Assembly (NCBI GenBank): GCA_903927605.1
Contig: CAIYNT010000286.1
Span: 1 to 64,000, forward strand
Direction: 5' to 3'
DNA: 64,000 bases
DNA from: an uncultured Holophagaceae bacterium
GTDB taxonomy: Bacteria; Acidobacteriota; Holophagae; Holophagales; Holophagaceae
Position 1 is the first letter of the stretch. Each line of letters begins with the position of its first letter. The position numbers and the translations under genes are program-made. A model generated the notes under the pieces. That model searched no databases, was not told the DNA's origin, and worked only from the letters and a program-made list of their open reading frames with translations. This document shows positions 1-8,418 of the stretch, one piece after another.

Positions 1-47
1 CGGAAGACCTCATTCTAGTACGATCAAAGGTAGACCTGGAGTTTCCC

Positions 48-767
48 ATGCCCGAACCCAAGATCCTGCTGGTGGAAGACGAGCTCAGTCTCGCCGAAGG
101 CATCAAGCTCAACCTGGAACTGGAGGGGCTTTCCTGCACCTGGATCCCCCGAGGGGATCAGGCCCTGAAGCAGATCCTGGCGGAAACCTATGATCTGGTC
201 ATTCTCGATGTGATGCTGCCGGGCATGGACGGCTTCACCATCTGTGAAAAGGTGCGCGAGGCCAAGAACTTCACGCCCATCCTCTTCCTCACCGCCAAGA
301 ACACGGATGACGACCGGGTCCACGGCTTCGAGACCGGCGCCGACGACTACCTGGGCAAGCCCTTCCAGGTCCGTGAGTTGCTGCTGCGGGTTAGGGCCAT
401 CCTGCGGCGCGAGACCTGGTACAAGAGCCGGGAGATCAGCAGCCGTCAGACTTATGGTTCCTACTGGGTGGACTTCGACAATTTCTGCGGCGAGGGCCCC
501 GGAGGTGCCTTCCAGCTGGGCGTGAAGGAATCCATGATCCTGAAGCTGCTGATGGAGCGACCCGGCCAGGTAGTGAGCCGCACGGACATCCTGGACAAGG
601 TCTGGGGCGAGGATGCCTACCCCACCAGCCGCACCGTGGACAACTTCATCGTCCGTATCCGCCGCATGATGGAGGACGATCCCCACCATCCCCGCTGGGT
701 CCATACCATCCGGAGCGTCGGCTACCAATTCGATCCGGAAGGGAAGCAGCGCAAGGGTGAGGAGTAG
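48..767 (+). CDS. OmpR/PhoB-family response regulator
   Basis: A 239-residue two-component regulator. The receiver domain (about residues 4-118) shows the acidic pair at 11-12, the phospho-acceptor Asp54 in VILDVMLPG, and the conserved Lys104 in YLGKPF. The C-terminal half (about 140-230) is a winged-helix DNA-binding domain with the typical SRTVDNFIVRIRR recognition helix and the terminal hairpin RSVGYQF. It therefore acts in the cytoplasm as a phosphorylation-controlled transcription factor. No cognate kinase is adjacent downstream; the upstream neighbour lies outside the window. The start ATG follows GGAG at a suitable distance. A strong hairpin terminator follows directly. Target genes cannot be inferred. 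Confidence 0.95.
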   Translation: MPEPKILLVEDELSLAEGIKLNLELEGLSCTWIPRGDQALKQILAETYDLVILDVMLPGMDGFTICEKVREAKNFTPILFLTAKNTDDDRVHGFETGADDYLGKPFQVRELLLRVRAILRRETWYKSREISSRQTYGSYWVDFDNFCGEGPGGAFQLGVKESMILKLLMERPGQVVSRTDILDKVWGEDAYPTSRTVDNFIVRIRRMMEDDPHHPRWVHTIRSVGYQFDPEGKQRKGEE

Positions 768-770
768 AAA

Positions 771-804
771 AGTAAAACGGGGCGCACTCGCGCCCCGTTT
801 TACT
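771..804. terminator. Bidirectional hairpin terminator
   Basis: A perfect 15-bp inverted repeat (AGTAAAACGGGGCGC and its complement) with a 4-base loop sits between two convergent genes. The GC-rich stem is flanked by A-rich and T-rich arms, so it can terminate transcription from either side. Confidence 0.85.
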
Positions 805-817
805 CCGATGGAGAAGG

Positions 818-1951
818 CTACTTGGTGTCGTAGTCCCGGCTGCGCGCCAGTTTCTCCAGGACCACTGACTGCTCCTGGAGATTCGCGGCAGGAGCGCCCT
901 GCTTCACTTCAGCGAGGATTGCCCGCTTCTCATCGCCTTTGATGAACTTGCTTTCGCCCATCACAGGCTCGAAGGTGGGCAGCAGGGTCAGTTCTCCCGC
1001 AGCCCCCTCAGGGGCCTTGGAAGCGGCGATGTCGGCGGCCTTGGCCAGCAGGCCAGCCCCCGGTACCGCGCCGAGGCGACGCAGGTCAAGCCAGCCGAAG
1101 CCGGGATCGCGAAGCAGGTCGAGGTCCTCCTTGTCGAGCCAGGTGAACAACTCGTTGAGCGCCTTGGTCTGTACGAGCTCGGGCAGGCGGCGGGTCTTCT
1201 TTTCGCCCTTGACCTCCACCTCCTGGGGGGTGTTCTCGATCCAGGCCTGCGCACGCTTCACCCACAGAGCCGTGATGGCCTTCTGAGCCGCGAAACCCTC
1301 CGGCGCCTTGGGGCCCTTCATGGCCTTGGCCCTCTTGCCCTTGGCAGGAGCCTCAGGCTCAGCCCAGGTGGGCGCTGCGGCATCCACTTTGGGATCGTAG
1401 AGCAGGCCTTTGAGCTTCAGGAGCCTGGGTTCCAGGCCCTTCGGACCGGTCTTGGCGGCGGCCCGGGCGGCCGTCCGGAGATCCTTCCAGGTACCATCGA
1501 GGAGGATCTTCTTCCCCTCCGCGTCATAGAGGCCATGGTTGGCGCGAAGCTTCGACAGATACGCCTCGGCAGCCGGAAGGGCTGTCTGGGCCTTTTCGGG
1601 GATATCCAGCTTGGCCTTCATCAGGGTCTCCAGCGCCTCCCGAACTTCAATGGCCCTGGGATGGCTGCGGTAGTAGCCCAGCTCATGGGCAGAGAGAGCC
1701 GCCCGGTTCAGGGTATAGGCCAACTTTCGCTGGGTGGGCCGGAGCTGGTCGAAAGACTTTAATTCGGGAGCCTTCGACTCGACAGGTTTCAGCTCGTCCA
1801 TCTTCGGCACGGGCGATGCGTCCGTCTTTACTTCTGCGGGTTGCGGCTCGGGCGTGGGAGCCTGAACCGGGACCGGCGGCGGTACGGGCGGTGGTGTCTG
1901 GGCCAGAAGGCCCGAGGCCACCAGAATGGCCATGACCCAAGTTCGCTGCAT
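818..1951 (-). CDS. Secreted protein of unknown function
   Basis: A 377-residue protein with an N-terminal signal peptide (MQRTWVMAILVASGLLAQ) followed by a Pro/Val-rich stretch to about residue 40 and a long charged, Lys/Glu/Ala-rich helical body. A basic segment near the middle (KGKRAKAMKG) looks like a linker. I see no catalytic motif and no lipobox. AAGGAG precedes the ATG. It lies convergent to the response regulator and downstream of the GTPase-kinase gene on the same strand, but a gap of about 57 bases makes cotranscription only possible. Probably periplasmic or surface-exposed; function unrecognised. Confidence 0.75.
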   Translation of the reverse strand: MQRTWVMAILVASGLLAQTPPPVPPPVPVQAPTPEPQPAEVKTDASPVPKMDELKPVESKAPELKSFDQLRPTQRKLAYTLNRAALSAHELGYYRSHPRAIEVREALETLMKAKLDIPEKAQTALPAAEAYLSKLRANHGLYDAEGKKILLDGTWKDLRTAARAAAKTGPKGLEPRLLKLKGLLYDPKVDAAAPTWAEPEAPAKGKRAKAMKGPKAPEGFAAQKAITALWVKRAQAWIENTPQEVEVKGEKKTRRLPELVQTKALNELFTWLDKEDLDLLRDPGFGWLDLRRLGAVPGAGLLAKAADIAASKAPEGAAGELTLLPTFEPVMGESKFIKGDEKRAILAEVKQGAPAANLQEQSVVLEKLARSRDYDTK

Positions 1952-2008
1952 GGGAGACTCCTTGGTAAAGGTGCTGTGGAAGTCCCCATTATGCAGCAGG
2001 GAACAACC

Positions 2009-4393
2009 TCACGCCTCGACCGGAGTCTCTAGAAGTCGCTCGAGACTTTGCTTGAGTTGCTTTAGATCGAAGGGTTTACCCAGATAGGGCACCTGGCTCG
2101 CATCCAGGAATTCCCGTGTCTTCGTGTCGAAGGTATCGCCTGTGGTATAGAGGATCCGCCGGGTCATGGCTGGCCGCTGAGCCTTCAACCAGTCGTACAG
2201 GTCCATTCCCGACAGGCCCGGCATCCGGATATCGCACACGATCAGGTCGAAGGTCCCCGCTTCCAGCTTCTGAACCGCCTCGTCCCCCCGGGCGCTGGAA
2301 GTGACGTCCAAGCCCCAGGCGCTAAGGGCATCCACAAGGCATTCCAGCAGGAAGGTTTCGTCATCCACCACCAAGGCCCGGGTCCCCTTCAGCCCCAACG
2401 GGGCAGAACTGGAGGCCGGAGGCTCGACCGGCGCCACCCGGCAAGGCAATTCCAAAAGGAAGGCATTACCCAATCCTTCCTGGCTGCGAACGCTGAGGCG
2501 ACCTCCGTGTTGGCGAGTGATGATGTCCGCGATGGGAAGACCAAGGGCCTCGGTGGAGGTAGCATGGGCCGGGTCGAAGAGCCCAGCCTGGTGTGCGTCA
2601 CTCATGGCCGGTCCAGTGTCCTGGACCACCACTTGAATGTTGTCATTGGACATCCGGGTCGCTACCCGCAGTCGCTTCGTTGGACTGAGCGCCATGGACT
2701 GAAGGCCATTCAACAGAAGGTTTGTGAGGCTCTGGACCATGAGCCCGGGGTCGAGGGCCGTTTCGGGCAGGGCTGGATCCAGATTCAATTCCAGCGTGAC
2801 CCCCATCCGCTGAGCCTTGGCCTCCACCAGGGACACAGCCTGCTGCACCAGTTGATTCAACTGGGCCGAAAGAGGCTTCGGACGGGGCGGATTCATGACC
2901 GTCTGGAGCGGGTGGAGCAGGCTTTGGATGGAATCCACCGCGTTCACCAGACGCCCTGCCTGCTCGGCCTGGTCCGGATCCATGGCCGATTCCGCGATCA
3001 ATCGAGACTCAAGGAGAACGGGGGTCAGCCGGTTGGAGACTTCGTGGAACAGGGAGGGCACCAGGCGGCCCAGGGCCTCATGCTTCTGGGAATGGACCAG
3101 CCGATCCTGCAGGTCCACTTTTTCGGTCATGTCGCGCACGAGGGCCGAGTAGGCCAGTACCCGGTCGTCATTCCCGCGGACGGGGGCGTAGGTGATGTTG
3201 GCCGGAAAGGTGACCCCTCCCTTGCGCAGACGGGTGGTGACCATGTCCCGGATCACCTGGCCACGCCCGACCTGCTGGGCCACCTGTTCCAGTTCGCCGA
3301 TCAGGCCGTCCGGAGTCAGCTGGGCCATGTTCCGCCCCACAATCTCGGGACGGGAGTAGCCGAAGATGCGCTCAGCGGCCATGTTCCAGGTGAGGATCTT
3401 CCCATCTGGAGAATAGGAAATGACCGCCTCCCCGATGTTCTGCACCAGGCCTTCCAGGTACCTCCGGGTCTTCAGGTTGTCCTGATTGGCCCGATCCAGT
3501 TGCGAATAGAGCTGACTCATCTCCTCGTTCTTCTTTTCCAGCGAGTCCTTGACCTGCTTCAGCTCGGAGTAGAGCCGGGCCGTTTCCATGTTGGACTTGA
3601 GGGCGTCTTCCAACAGGTCCTGGGCGTCCGCGACTTTCCCGGGCACCAGGTCAGTCACACTCACGTTGCTGTGCCGGAGGACGGTCGTCTCCACGGCTGG
3701 CGGCTGACTTACGTCCTGGGGAGGCGGTAACTCCCTCATGCCGGAGCGCACATTGGACTCGATGAGGTTCAGCATCTCGTCGAAGTCTTTGATCTTCTTG
3801 TCCAGGTGGTACTTCTTGAAGGTGTAGCCCACTGTCTCCCTGGTGATAGACAGGAACGTGTCCAGCACGCCCGTGCCGCGGTTGGCCACGGACTCGAAAT
3901 AAGGAACGCTGCGGAAATTGAGCCGCCGGTTCATGACTCCCACAGCCATGGCGTCCGCCAGATCCCGCTTGTTGTACTGGATGACGAAGGGGATCTGCTT
4001 GATGTTCAGGCGATTCGCATTGAGGTTGTGGTACAGGTTCGAGAGCGAATCTACATTGTCCTGCATCTTCGCCTCGCTGGAATCTGCGACGAAGACGACG
4101 CCATCGGCCCCGCCCAACACCACCCGTCGGCTCGCGTCGTACTGCACCTGACCGGGGACGGTATAGATTTGCAGGTGGATGGCATTGCCATAGATGTAGC
4201 CCAGGTTGATGGGCAGCAAGTCGAAGAAGAGGGTGCGGTCCTCCTGGGTGTTGACAGAGAACATCTCGCCCCGCTGAGTATCCGAGCACATCGCGTGCAG
4301 GGACTGCAGGTTGGTGGTCTTTCCCGACAGGCCCGGCCCGTAATAGACCAGCTTGAGCAGGATCTCGTTAGCACGGGTGTTGAATTGAACCAT
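2009..4393 (-). CDS. MglA-type GTPase fused to PAS-histidine kinase-receiver
   Basis: A 794-residue multidomain signalling protein. Residues 1-200 form an MglA/Ras-like GTPase: P-loop GPGLSGKTT (19-27), TVPGQ (78-82) and the guanine-specificity motif NKRD (141-144). A linker with probable coiled coil (about 262-310) leads to a PAS domain (about 312-425), a histidine kinase with phospho-acceptor His450 in LFHEVSNRL, N-box Asn562 and G1 motif DTG (592-594), and a C-terminal receiver with Asp721 and Lys773. It is known that MglA proteins set cell polarity and motility in myxobacteria; fusing one to a hybrid kinase suggests GTP-state control of phosphorelay output, which is inference. The ATPase G2 loop looks degenerate, so kinase activity is unproven. 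It is divergent from uppS. Confidence 0.92.
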   Translation of the reverse strand: MVQFNTRANEILLKLVYYGPGLSGKTTNLQSLHAMCSDTQRGEMFSVNTQEDRTLFFDLLPINLGYIYGNAIHLQIYTVPGQVQYDASRRVVLGGADGVVFVADSSEAKMQDNVDSLSNLYHNLNANRLNIKQIPFVIQYNKRDLADAMAVGVMNRRLNFRSVPYFESVANRGTGVLDTFLSITRETVGYTFKKYHLDKKIKDFDEMLNLIESNVRSGMRELPPPQDVSQPPAVETTVLRHSNVSVTDLVPGKVADAQDLLEDALKSNMETARLYSELKQVKDSLEKKNEEMSQLYSQLDRANQDNLKTRRYLEGLVQNIGEAVISYSPDGKILTWNMAAERIFGYSRPEIVGRNMAQLTPDGLIGELEQVAQQVGRGQVIRDMVTTRLRKGGVTFPANITYAPVRGNDDRVLAYSALVRDMTEKVDLQDRLVHSQKHEALGRLVPSLFHEVSNRLTPVLLESRLIAESAMDPDQAEQAGRLVNAVDSIQSLLHPLQTVMNPPRPKPLSAQLNQLVQQAVSLVEAKAQRMGVTLELNLDPALPETALDPGLMVQSLTNLLLNGLQSMALSPTKRLRVATRMSNDNIQVVVQDTGPAMSDAHQAGLFDPAHATSTEALGLPIADIITRQHGGRLSVRSQEGLGNAFLLELPCRVAPVEPPASSSAPLGLKGTRALVVDDETFLLECLVDALSAWGLDVTSSARGDEAVQKLEAGTFDLIVCDIRMPGLSGMDLYDWLKAQRPAMTRRILYTTGDTFDTKTREFLDASQVPYLGKPFDLKQLKQSLERLLETPVEA

Positions 4394-4521
4394 GAGTTCG
4401 CCAGGAAAATGGTGAGATTCAGCCTACCACGGGGGCCGTGACGCAAGTCGCCGCCTATCGCTCTCAACGGCAGGCCGCGTGTTAGCATGATCTTTTTCAC
4501 ACTTCAGAGGTTCCCGGCGCG

Positions 4522-5208
4522 ATGACCGTCCCGACCCACGTGGCCATCATTATGGACGGCAATGGCCGTTGGGCCGCTCAGAGAGGCTGGCCTCGCATCA
4601 AGGGGCATAAGGCCGGGGTGCTGGCCGTGGAGCGCATCCTGGAGGCGGCCTCTGACGCGGGAATCCGACATCTAAGCCTCTATGCCTTCTCCACCGAGAA
4701 CTGGAAGCGTCCCCCTCTGGAAGTGGGGGCCCTCATGGCCCTCCTTCGCATGTACCTGCGCATGTTCGTCCACCAACTCCGCAAGAAGGACATCCGCTTC
4801 CACCACCTGGGTGCGCTGGAGGGTATGCCGGCAGGCATCCAGGCGGACATGAAGGCTCTGGAGCGCGCCACGGCCTCGAACATGGGCATGACCTTCCATC
4901 TCGCGGTGAACTACGGATCGAGGCTGGAACTGGCCCAGGCCGCCCGGCGCTGCGTGGAGGATGGTCTGCACCCCGAGGCGATCGACGAGGCCGCCCTGGG
5001 GGCCCGACTCTGGACCGCGGGCATACCTGATGTGGATCTGCTCATCCGCACCAGCGGGGAGCACCGCATCTCCAACTTCCTGCTCTGGCAATCCGCCTAT
5101 GCCGAGCTCTACATGACGGATCTCCTTTGGCCGGATTTCGGCCCCGCAGACTTGCGGGACGCGCTGGAGGACTATACGCAGCGCGAACGGCGCTTCGGGG
5201 GGATCTGA
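4522..5208 (+). CDS. uppS: Undecaprenyl diphosphate synthase (isoprenyl transferase)
   Basis: A 228-residue cis-prenyltransferase that adds isopentenyl units to farnesyl diphosphate to make the C55 carrier for peptidoglycan and other envelope polymers. The signature MDGNGRWA (residues 11-18, catalytic Asp12) and the C-terminal RTSGEHRISNFLLWQ block are intact, as is the FSTENW motif. Length is slightly shorter than the E. coli enzyme, normal for the family. The stop codon overlaps the cdsA start by one base (TGATG), so it leads a translationally coupled uppS-cdsA-dxr-rseP operon. Confidence 0.97.
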   Translation: MTVPTHVAIIMDGNGRWAAQRGWPRIKGHKAGVLAVERILEAASDAGIRHLSLYAFSTENWKRPPLEVGALMALLRMYLRMFVHQLRKKDIRFHHLGALEGMPAGIQADMKALERATASNMGMTFHLAVNYGSRLELAQAARRCVEDGLHPEAIDEAALGARLWTAGIPDVDLLIRTSGEHRISNFLLWQSAYAELYMTDLLWPDFGPADLRDALEDYTQRERRFGGI

Positions 5209-6095
5209 TGGAGCGGACCACACCCAAGGTGGATACCAGGAACCTGACCGTGCGCATCACCTCGGCCCTGGTCTTCGGCCTCTTCTTCTTCAGCCTTCTC
5301 TGGTTCGGCGATGCACCCTGGGCTCCATGGACCTATCTGGCGGTCATGGCCTTGGCGACTGTCATGGGGGTTCGCGAGATGACCCTCATGGCTCGAGTGC
5401 GTGGCTTCAACCCTTCTCATTTATCAGGCGTTCTGGTGGCCTGGGGCATCCTCGCCCACTTCTTCCTGGCCACCGGAAACCACGATCCTCTTCCTCTGTG
5501 GCTGGTGTTCAGCGGCGGGGCCCTCCTCATCCACTTCGGGGCCCTTTTCTTCGACTCGAAGCTGGAGGAGGCCCTGCCGAGCCAGGCCATCACCTGGCTC
5601 GGGGCCCTTTACCTGGGTTTGGGTCTCGGTTTCCAGCTGAAGCTCTTCATGCTGCAAGGCACGCTGCACAAGACCGGCAGCCGATTGATTCTCGCCCTCT
5701 TCATCATCACCTGGTTCGGCGACACTGCCGCCTACTTCGTAGGAAGCTACTTCGGACGACACAAGCTGGCCCCCAAGGTCAGCCCCAAGAAAAGTTGGGA
5801 GGGGGCTCTCGGCAACCTGGGTGGCAACTTGATCGGCGCCCTCCTCATGAAGGCCACCGTTTGCACTGAGTGGACCCTGGTGGATGTGGTCACCCTGGGC
5901 CTACTCCTAGGCGTGGTTGGTCAGCTGGGGGATCTGGTGGAAAGCACCTGGAAGCGCAGCACCGGCGTGAAGGATTCCAACGCGGGCGGCGTGGCCATCC
6001 CAGGCCATGGCGGCATGCTGGACCGCATCGATAGCCTCGTCTTCGCCGCCCCGGTGCTCTATGCCTACGTCCACTTCGTACATGGGTTCAACTAG
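5208..6095 (+). CDS. cdsA: Phosphatidate cytidylyltransferase
   Basis: A 295-residue polytopic membrane enzyme converting phosphatidate and CTP to CDP-diacylglycerol, the precursor of all phospholipids. Hydrophobic segments run along the whole chain, and the C-terminal family signature is recognisable (KRSTGVKDSNAGG then IPGHGGMLDRIDS). The signature carries about three extra residues between the KD and IPGHGG parts relative to the usual spacing. The ATG at 5208 overlaps the uppS stop; an upstream in-frame start inside uppS was rejected because this one fits the coupling and the family length. Confidence 0.95.
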   Translation: MERTTPKVDTRNLTVRITSALVFGLFFFSLLWFGDAPWAPWTYLAVMALATVMGVREMTLMARVRGFNPSHLSGVLVAWGILAHFFLATGNHDPLPLWLVFSGGALLIHFGALFFDSKLEEALPSQAITWLGALYLGLGLGFQLKLFMLQGTLHKTGSRLILALFIITWFGDTAAYFVGSYFGRHKLAPKVSPKKSWEGALGNLGGNLIGALLMKATVCTEWTLVDVVTLGLLLGVVGQLGDLVESTWKRSTGVKDSNAGGVAIPGHGGMLDRIDSLVFAAPVLYAYVHFVHGFN

Positions 6096-7256
6096 GTGAG
6101 AACCCTCGCGGTCCTCGGCTCCACGGGGAGCATCGGCATCTCCACGCTGGATGTGGTACGGGCCCACCCTGAGCGGCTGTCGGTAGTGGCCCTGGCGGCC
6201 GGACGGAACCGGGATCTGCTGAAGGTCCAATGCGAGGAATTCCGACCTCGCTGCGTGTCCATGGGGACGAAGGAGGATGCGGGATGGCTCCGCTCCAGCC
6301 TTTCCTACCAACCGGAACTGCACTGGGGCGACGAGGGCCTGCTGGCCTGCGCCCTCCACCCAGAGGTTGATACGGTGGTCGCCGCCATCGTAGGCAGCGC
6401 CGGGCTTGCCAGTACGGAGGCCGCCCTCCGCGCCGGCCGCCGGGTCTGTGTGGCCAATAAGGAATCGCTGGTGGTCGGCGGGGCCCTCATGCACGAGGCG
6501 GCCCTTGCCGGCGGCGGCGAGCTGCTGCCCGTGGACAGCGAGCACGCGGCCCTGCACCAGCTGCTATCGGACCGTGATCCGGCGACCATCCGCGAGGTCC
6601 GCATTACCGCCAGCGGCGGACCTTTCCGCGAATGGCCCCTGGCGCGCATCCAGGCTGCGACCATTGATGAGGCCCTGAACCACCCCACCTGGAAGATGGG
6701 ACCGAAGATCACCATTGACAGCGCCACCTTGATGAACAAAGGGCTGGAGGTCATCGAGGCTTCCGTGCTGTTCGGCCTCTCGCCGGACCAGGTGGCCGTG
6801 ACCGTCCACCCCCAGAGTCAGGTGCATGCCATGGTGGGCTTCCACGATGGCAGCTACCAGCTTCAGGTCTGTGCCAATGACATGAAACTGCCCATCCAGT
6901 ACTGCCTGCTCTACCCGGACAAGCAGCCGGGACCCGTGGCTCCCTATCCCTGGGATGAGGCCCGGCAATGGACCTTCGAGGCCCCCGACCTGGAGCGTTT
7001 CCCCTGCTTGGGCCTAGCCTTCCAGGCCCTGCGCGAGGGCGGCACGGCCCCGGCCCTGCTGAATGCCGCCAATGAGGTGGCCGTGGCCGCTTTCCTCCAA
7101 GGCCGTCTTGGGTTCTGGGACATCCAGGCCTGCAACCAGGAGATCCTTGCCGGGATCCCAGCCTCGCCACTGGGGTCCCTTGCCCAAGTGCTGGATGCAG
7201 ACAGGACCGCAAGGCGTCATGCTGAAGGGTGGGTCCAAGCCCGGACCCGACCCTAA
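6096..7256 (+). CDS. dxr: 1-deoxy-D-xylulose 5-phosphate reductoisomerase
   Basis: A 386-residue cytoplasmic enzyme of the MEP isoprenoid pathway, converting DXP to MEP with NADPH. The N-terminal NADPH motif GSTGSIG, the VANKES motif, metal-binding PVDSEHAAL, the substrate loop SGGPFREW, and the HPTWKMGPKITIDSATLMNKG block are all present. The GTG start begins directly after the cdsA stop, so expression is coupled. It supplies isopentenyl diphosphate used by UppS in the same operon. It ends inside the possible upstream extension of rseP. Confidence 0.97.
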   Translation: MRTLAVLGSTGSIGISTLDVVRAHPERLSVVALAAGRNRDLLKVQCEEFRPRCVSMGTKEDAGWLRSSLSYQPELHWGDEGLLACALHPEVDTVVAAIVGSAGLASTEAALRAGRRVCVANKESLVVGGALMHEAALAGGGELLPVDSEHAALHQLLSDRDPATIREVRITASGGPFREWPLARIQAATIDEALNHPTWKMGPKITIDSATLMNKGLEVIEASVLFGLSPDQVAVTVHPQSQVHAMVGFHDGSYQLQVCANDMKLPIQYCLLYPDKQPGPVAPYPWDEARQWTFEAPDLERFPCLGLAFQALREGGTAPALLNAANEVAVAAFLQGRLGFWDIQACNQEILAGIPASPLGSLAQVLDADRTARRHAEGWVQARTRP

Positions 7257-7282
7257 AGCGCCTATCCGAACGCTCAGCCTGG

Positions 7283-8413
7283 ATGTCCATGAAGCGCCTC
7301 TCCCTCGTTCTTTCCCTCGCCCTTGTCTCCGTGGTGGCCTTCAAGTGGCCCGGCGTGGGCTTTTGGGGCCCTGTACTCATGCTTGGCGGCCTGATCTTCC
7401 TGCATGAGGGCGGCCACTTCCTGGCAGCCAAGTACATGGGGATGCCTGTAGAAGTCTTTTCCCTGGGTTTTGGAACCCGCCTCTTTGGGTTCAAATGGCG
7501 GGAGACGGACGTGCGTCTTTCCCTCCTGCCCCTGGGCGGCTACGTTAAGCTCGCGGGCTTCAATCCCGAAGAGCCCGGGGCTGACGATCCCTACGGCTTC
7601 CTCCAGCAGCCCTATGCCAAGCGCATGCTCTTCTACAGTGGCGGCATCCTGGCGAATCTGGCCACCACCCTGATCCTGTTCACCTTCATCGGCGCCGACC
7701 AGGCCCGCGTGACCAAGGTCCAGGAATCCTGGACCGTCATCGAGGTGGTGCCCGGCAGCGCCGCCGAACAGGGTGGCTTGAAGGTGGGCGACGAACTGCG
7801 GGGCATCGGGGATTTGAGCTTCCCGGCCGTGGAATGGGAGGCGGCCGTGGCCTACATCCAGGCCCATCCCGGCCAACCCGTACCCTTCCAGATCACCCGG
7901 GAGGGCGTGCCGCTGGAGTTCCCGCTTACTCCGCGACTCGATGGCGGCAAGGGCCGCCTGGGCTTCATGCCCGCACCGCTGTCCACGCCTCTGGAGCGAC
8001 GCACCCTCCGTCCAGGCGACATCCTGACCGGCGGACGCTATGCCGTGTCCACCTCCTGGCGCATGAGTGGCCAAGTGCTCAGTTTCCTCAAGCGCCTCAT
8101 CAGCTTCCAGGCCAAGAGTTCCGAGGTGTCCGGGCCCATTGGCATCATCCGCCAGGGCAGCCGCGCCGCCAAGACTGGCTGGGATGTCTTCCTCTTCATG
8201 TGCGGTGCCATCAGCCTGCAGCTGGGACTGCTCAATGCCTTGCCGATCCCCGCCCTCGACGGTGGCCACATGGCCCTGCTCACCTATGAGAAGCTGCGCC
8301 GCAGGGACCTCACCATCGAACTCAAGGAGAAGATCCTCACCGGCGGCTTCCTGCTGCTGGCCTCTCTGATGGCCCTGGTGATCGTCATGGACCTGCTGAA
8401 GCTGAGGAAGTAG
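7283..8413 (+). CDS. rseP: Site-2 intramembrane metalloprotease RseP
   Basis: A 376-residue membrane protease of the S2P family that cuts anti-sigma factors or signal-peptide remnants within the membrane. The zinc motif HEGGH sits in an early transmembrane segment, a PDZ-like domain occupies roughly residues 155-240, and the third-ligand motif NALPIPALDGGH lies near the C terminus. Membrane segments occur at the N terminus, around the active site and at the end. I chose the ATG at 7283 (an alternative is 7289) because the longer GTG form would overlap dxr and lose the hydrophobic N terminus. Last gene of the operon; no anti-sigma gene is nearby. Confidence 0.93.
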   Translation: MSMKRLSLVLSLALVSVVAFKWPGVGFWGPVLMLGGLIFLHEGGHFLAAKYMGMPVEVFSLGFGTRLFGFKWRETDVRLSLLPLGGYVKLAGFNPEEPGADDPYGFLQQPYAKRMLFYSGGILANLATTLILFTFIGADQARVTKVQESWTVIEVVPGSAAEQGGLKVGDELRGIGDLSFPAVEWEAAVAYIQAHPGQPVPFQITREGVPLEFPLTPRLDGGKGRLGFMPAPLSTPLERRTLRPGDILTGGRYAVSTSWRMSGQVLSFLKRLISFQAKSSEVSGPIGIIRQGSRAAKTGWDVFLFMCGAISLQLGLLNALPIPALDGGHMALLTYEKLRRRDLTIELKEKILTGGFLLLASLMALVIVMDLLKLRK

Positions 8414-8418
8414 CCCCG

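Noticed and set aside
2507..3730. A 407-codon open frame on the plus strand
   Set aside because: Antisense to the GTPase-kinase gene; no recognisable domain.
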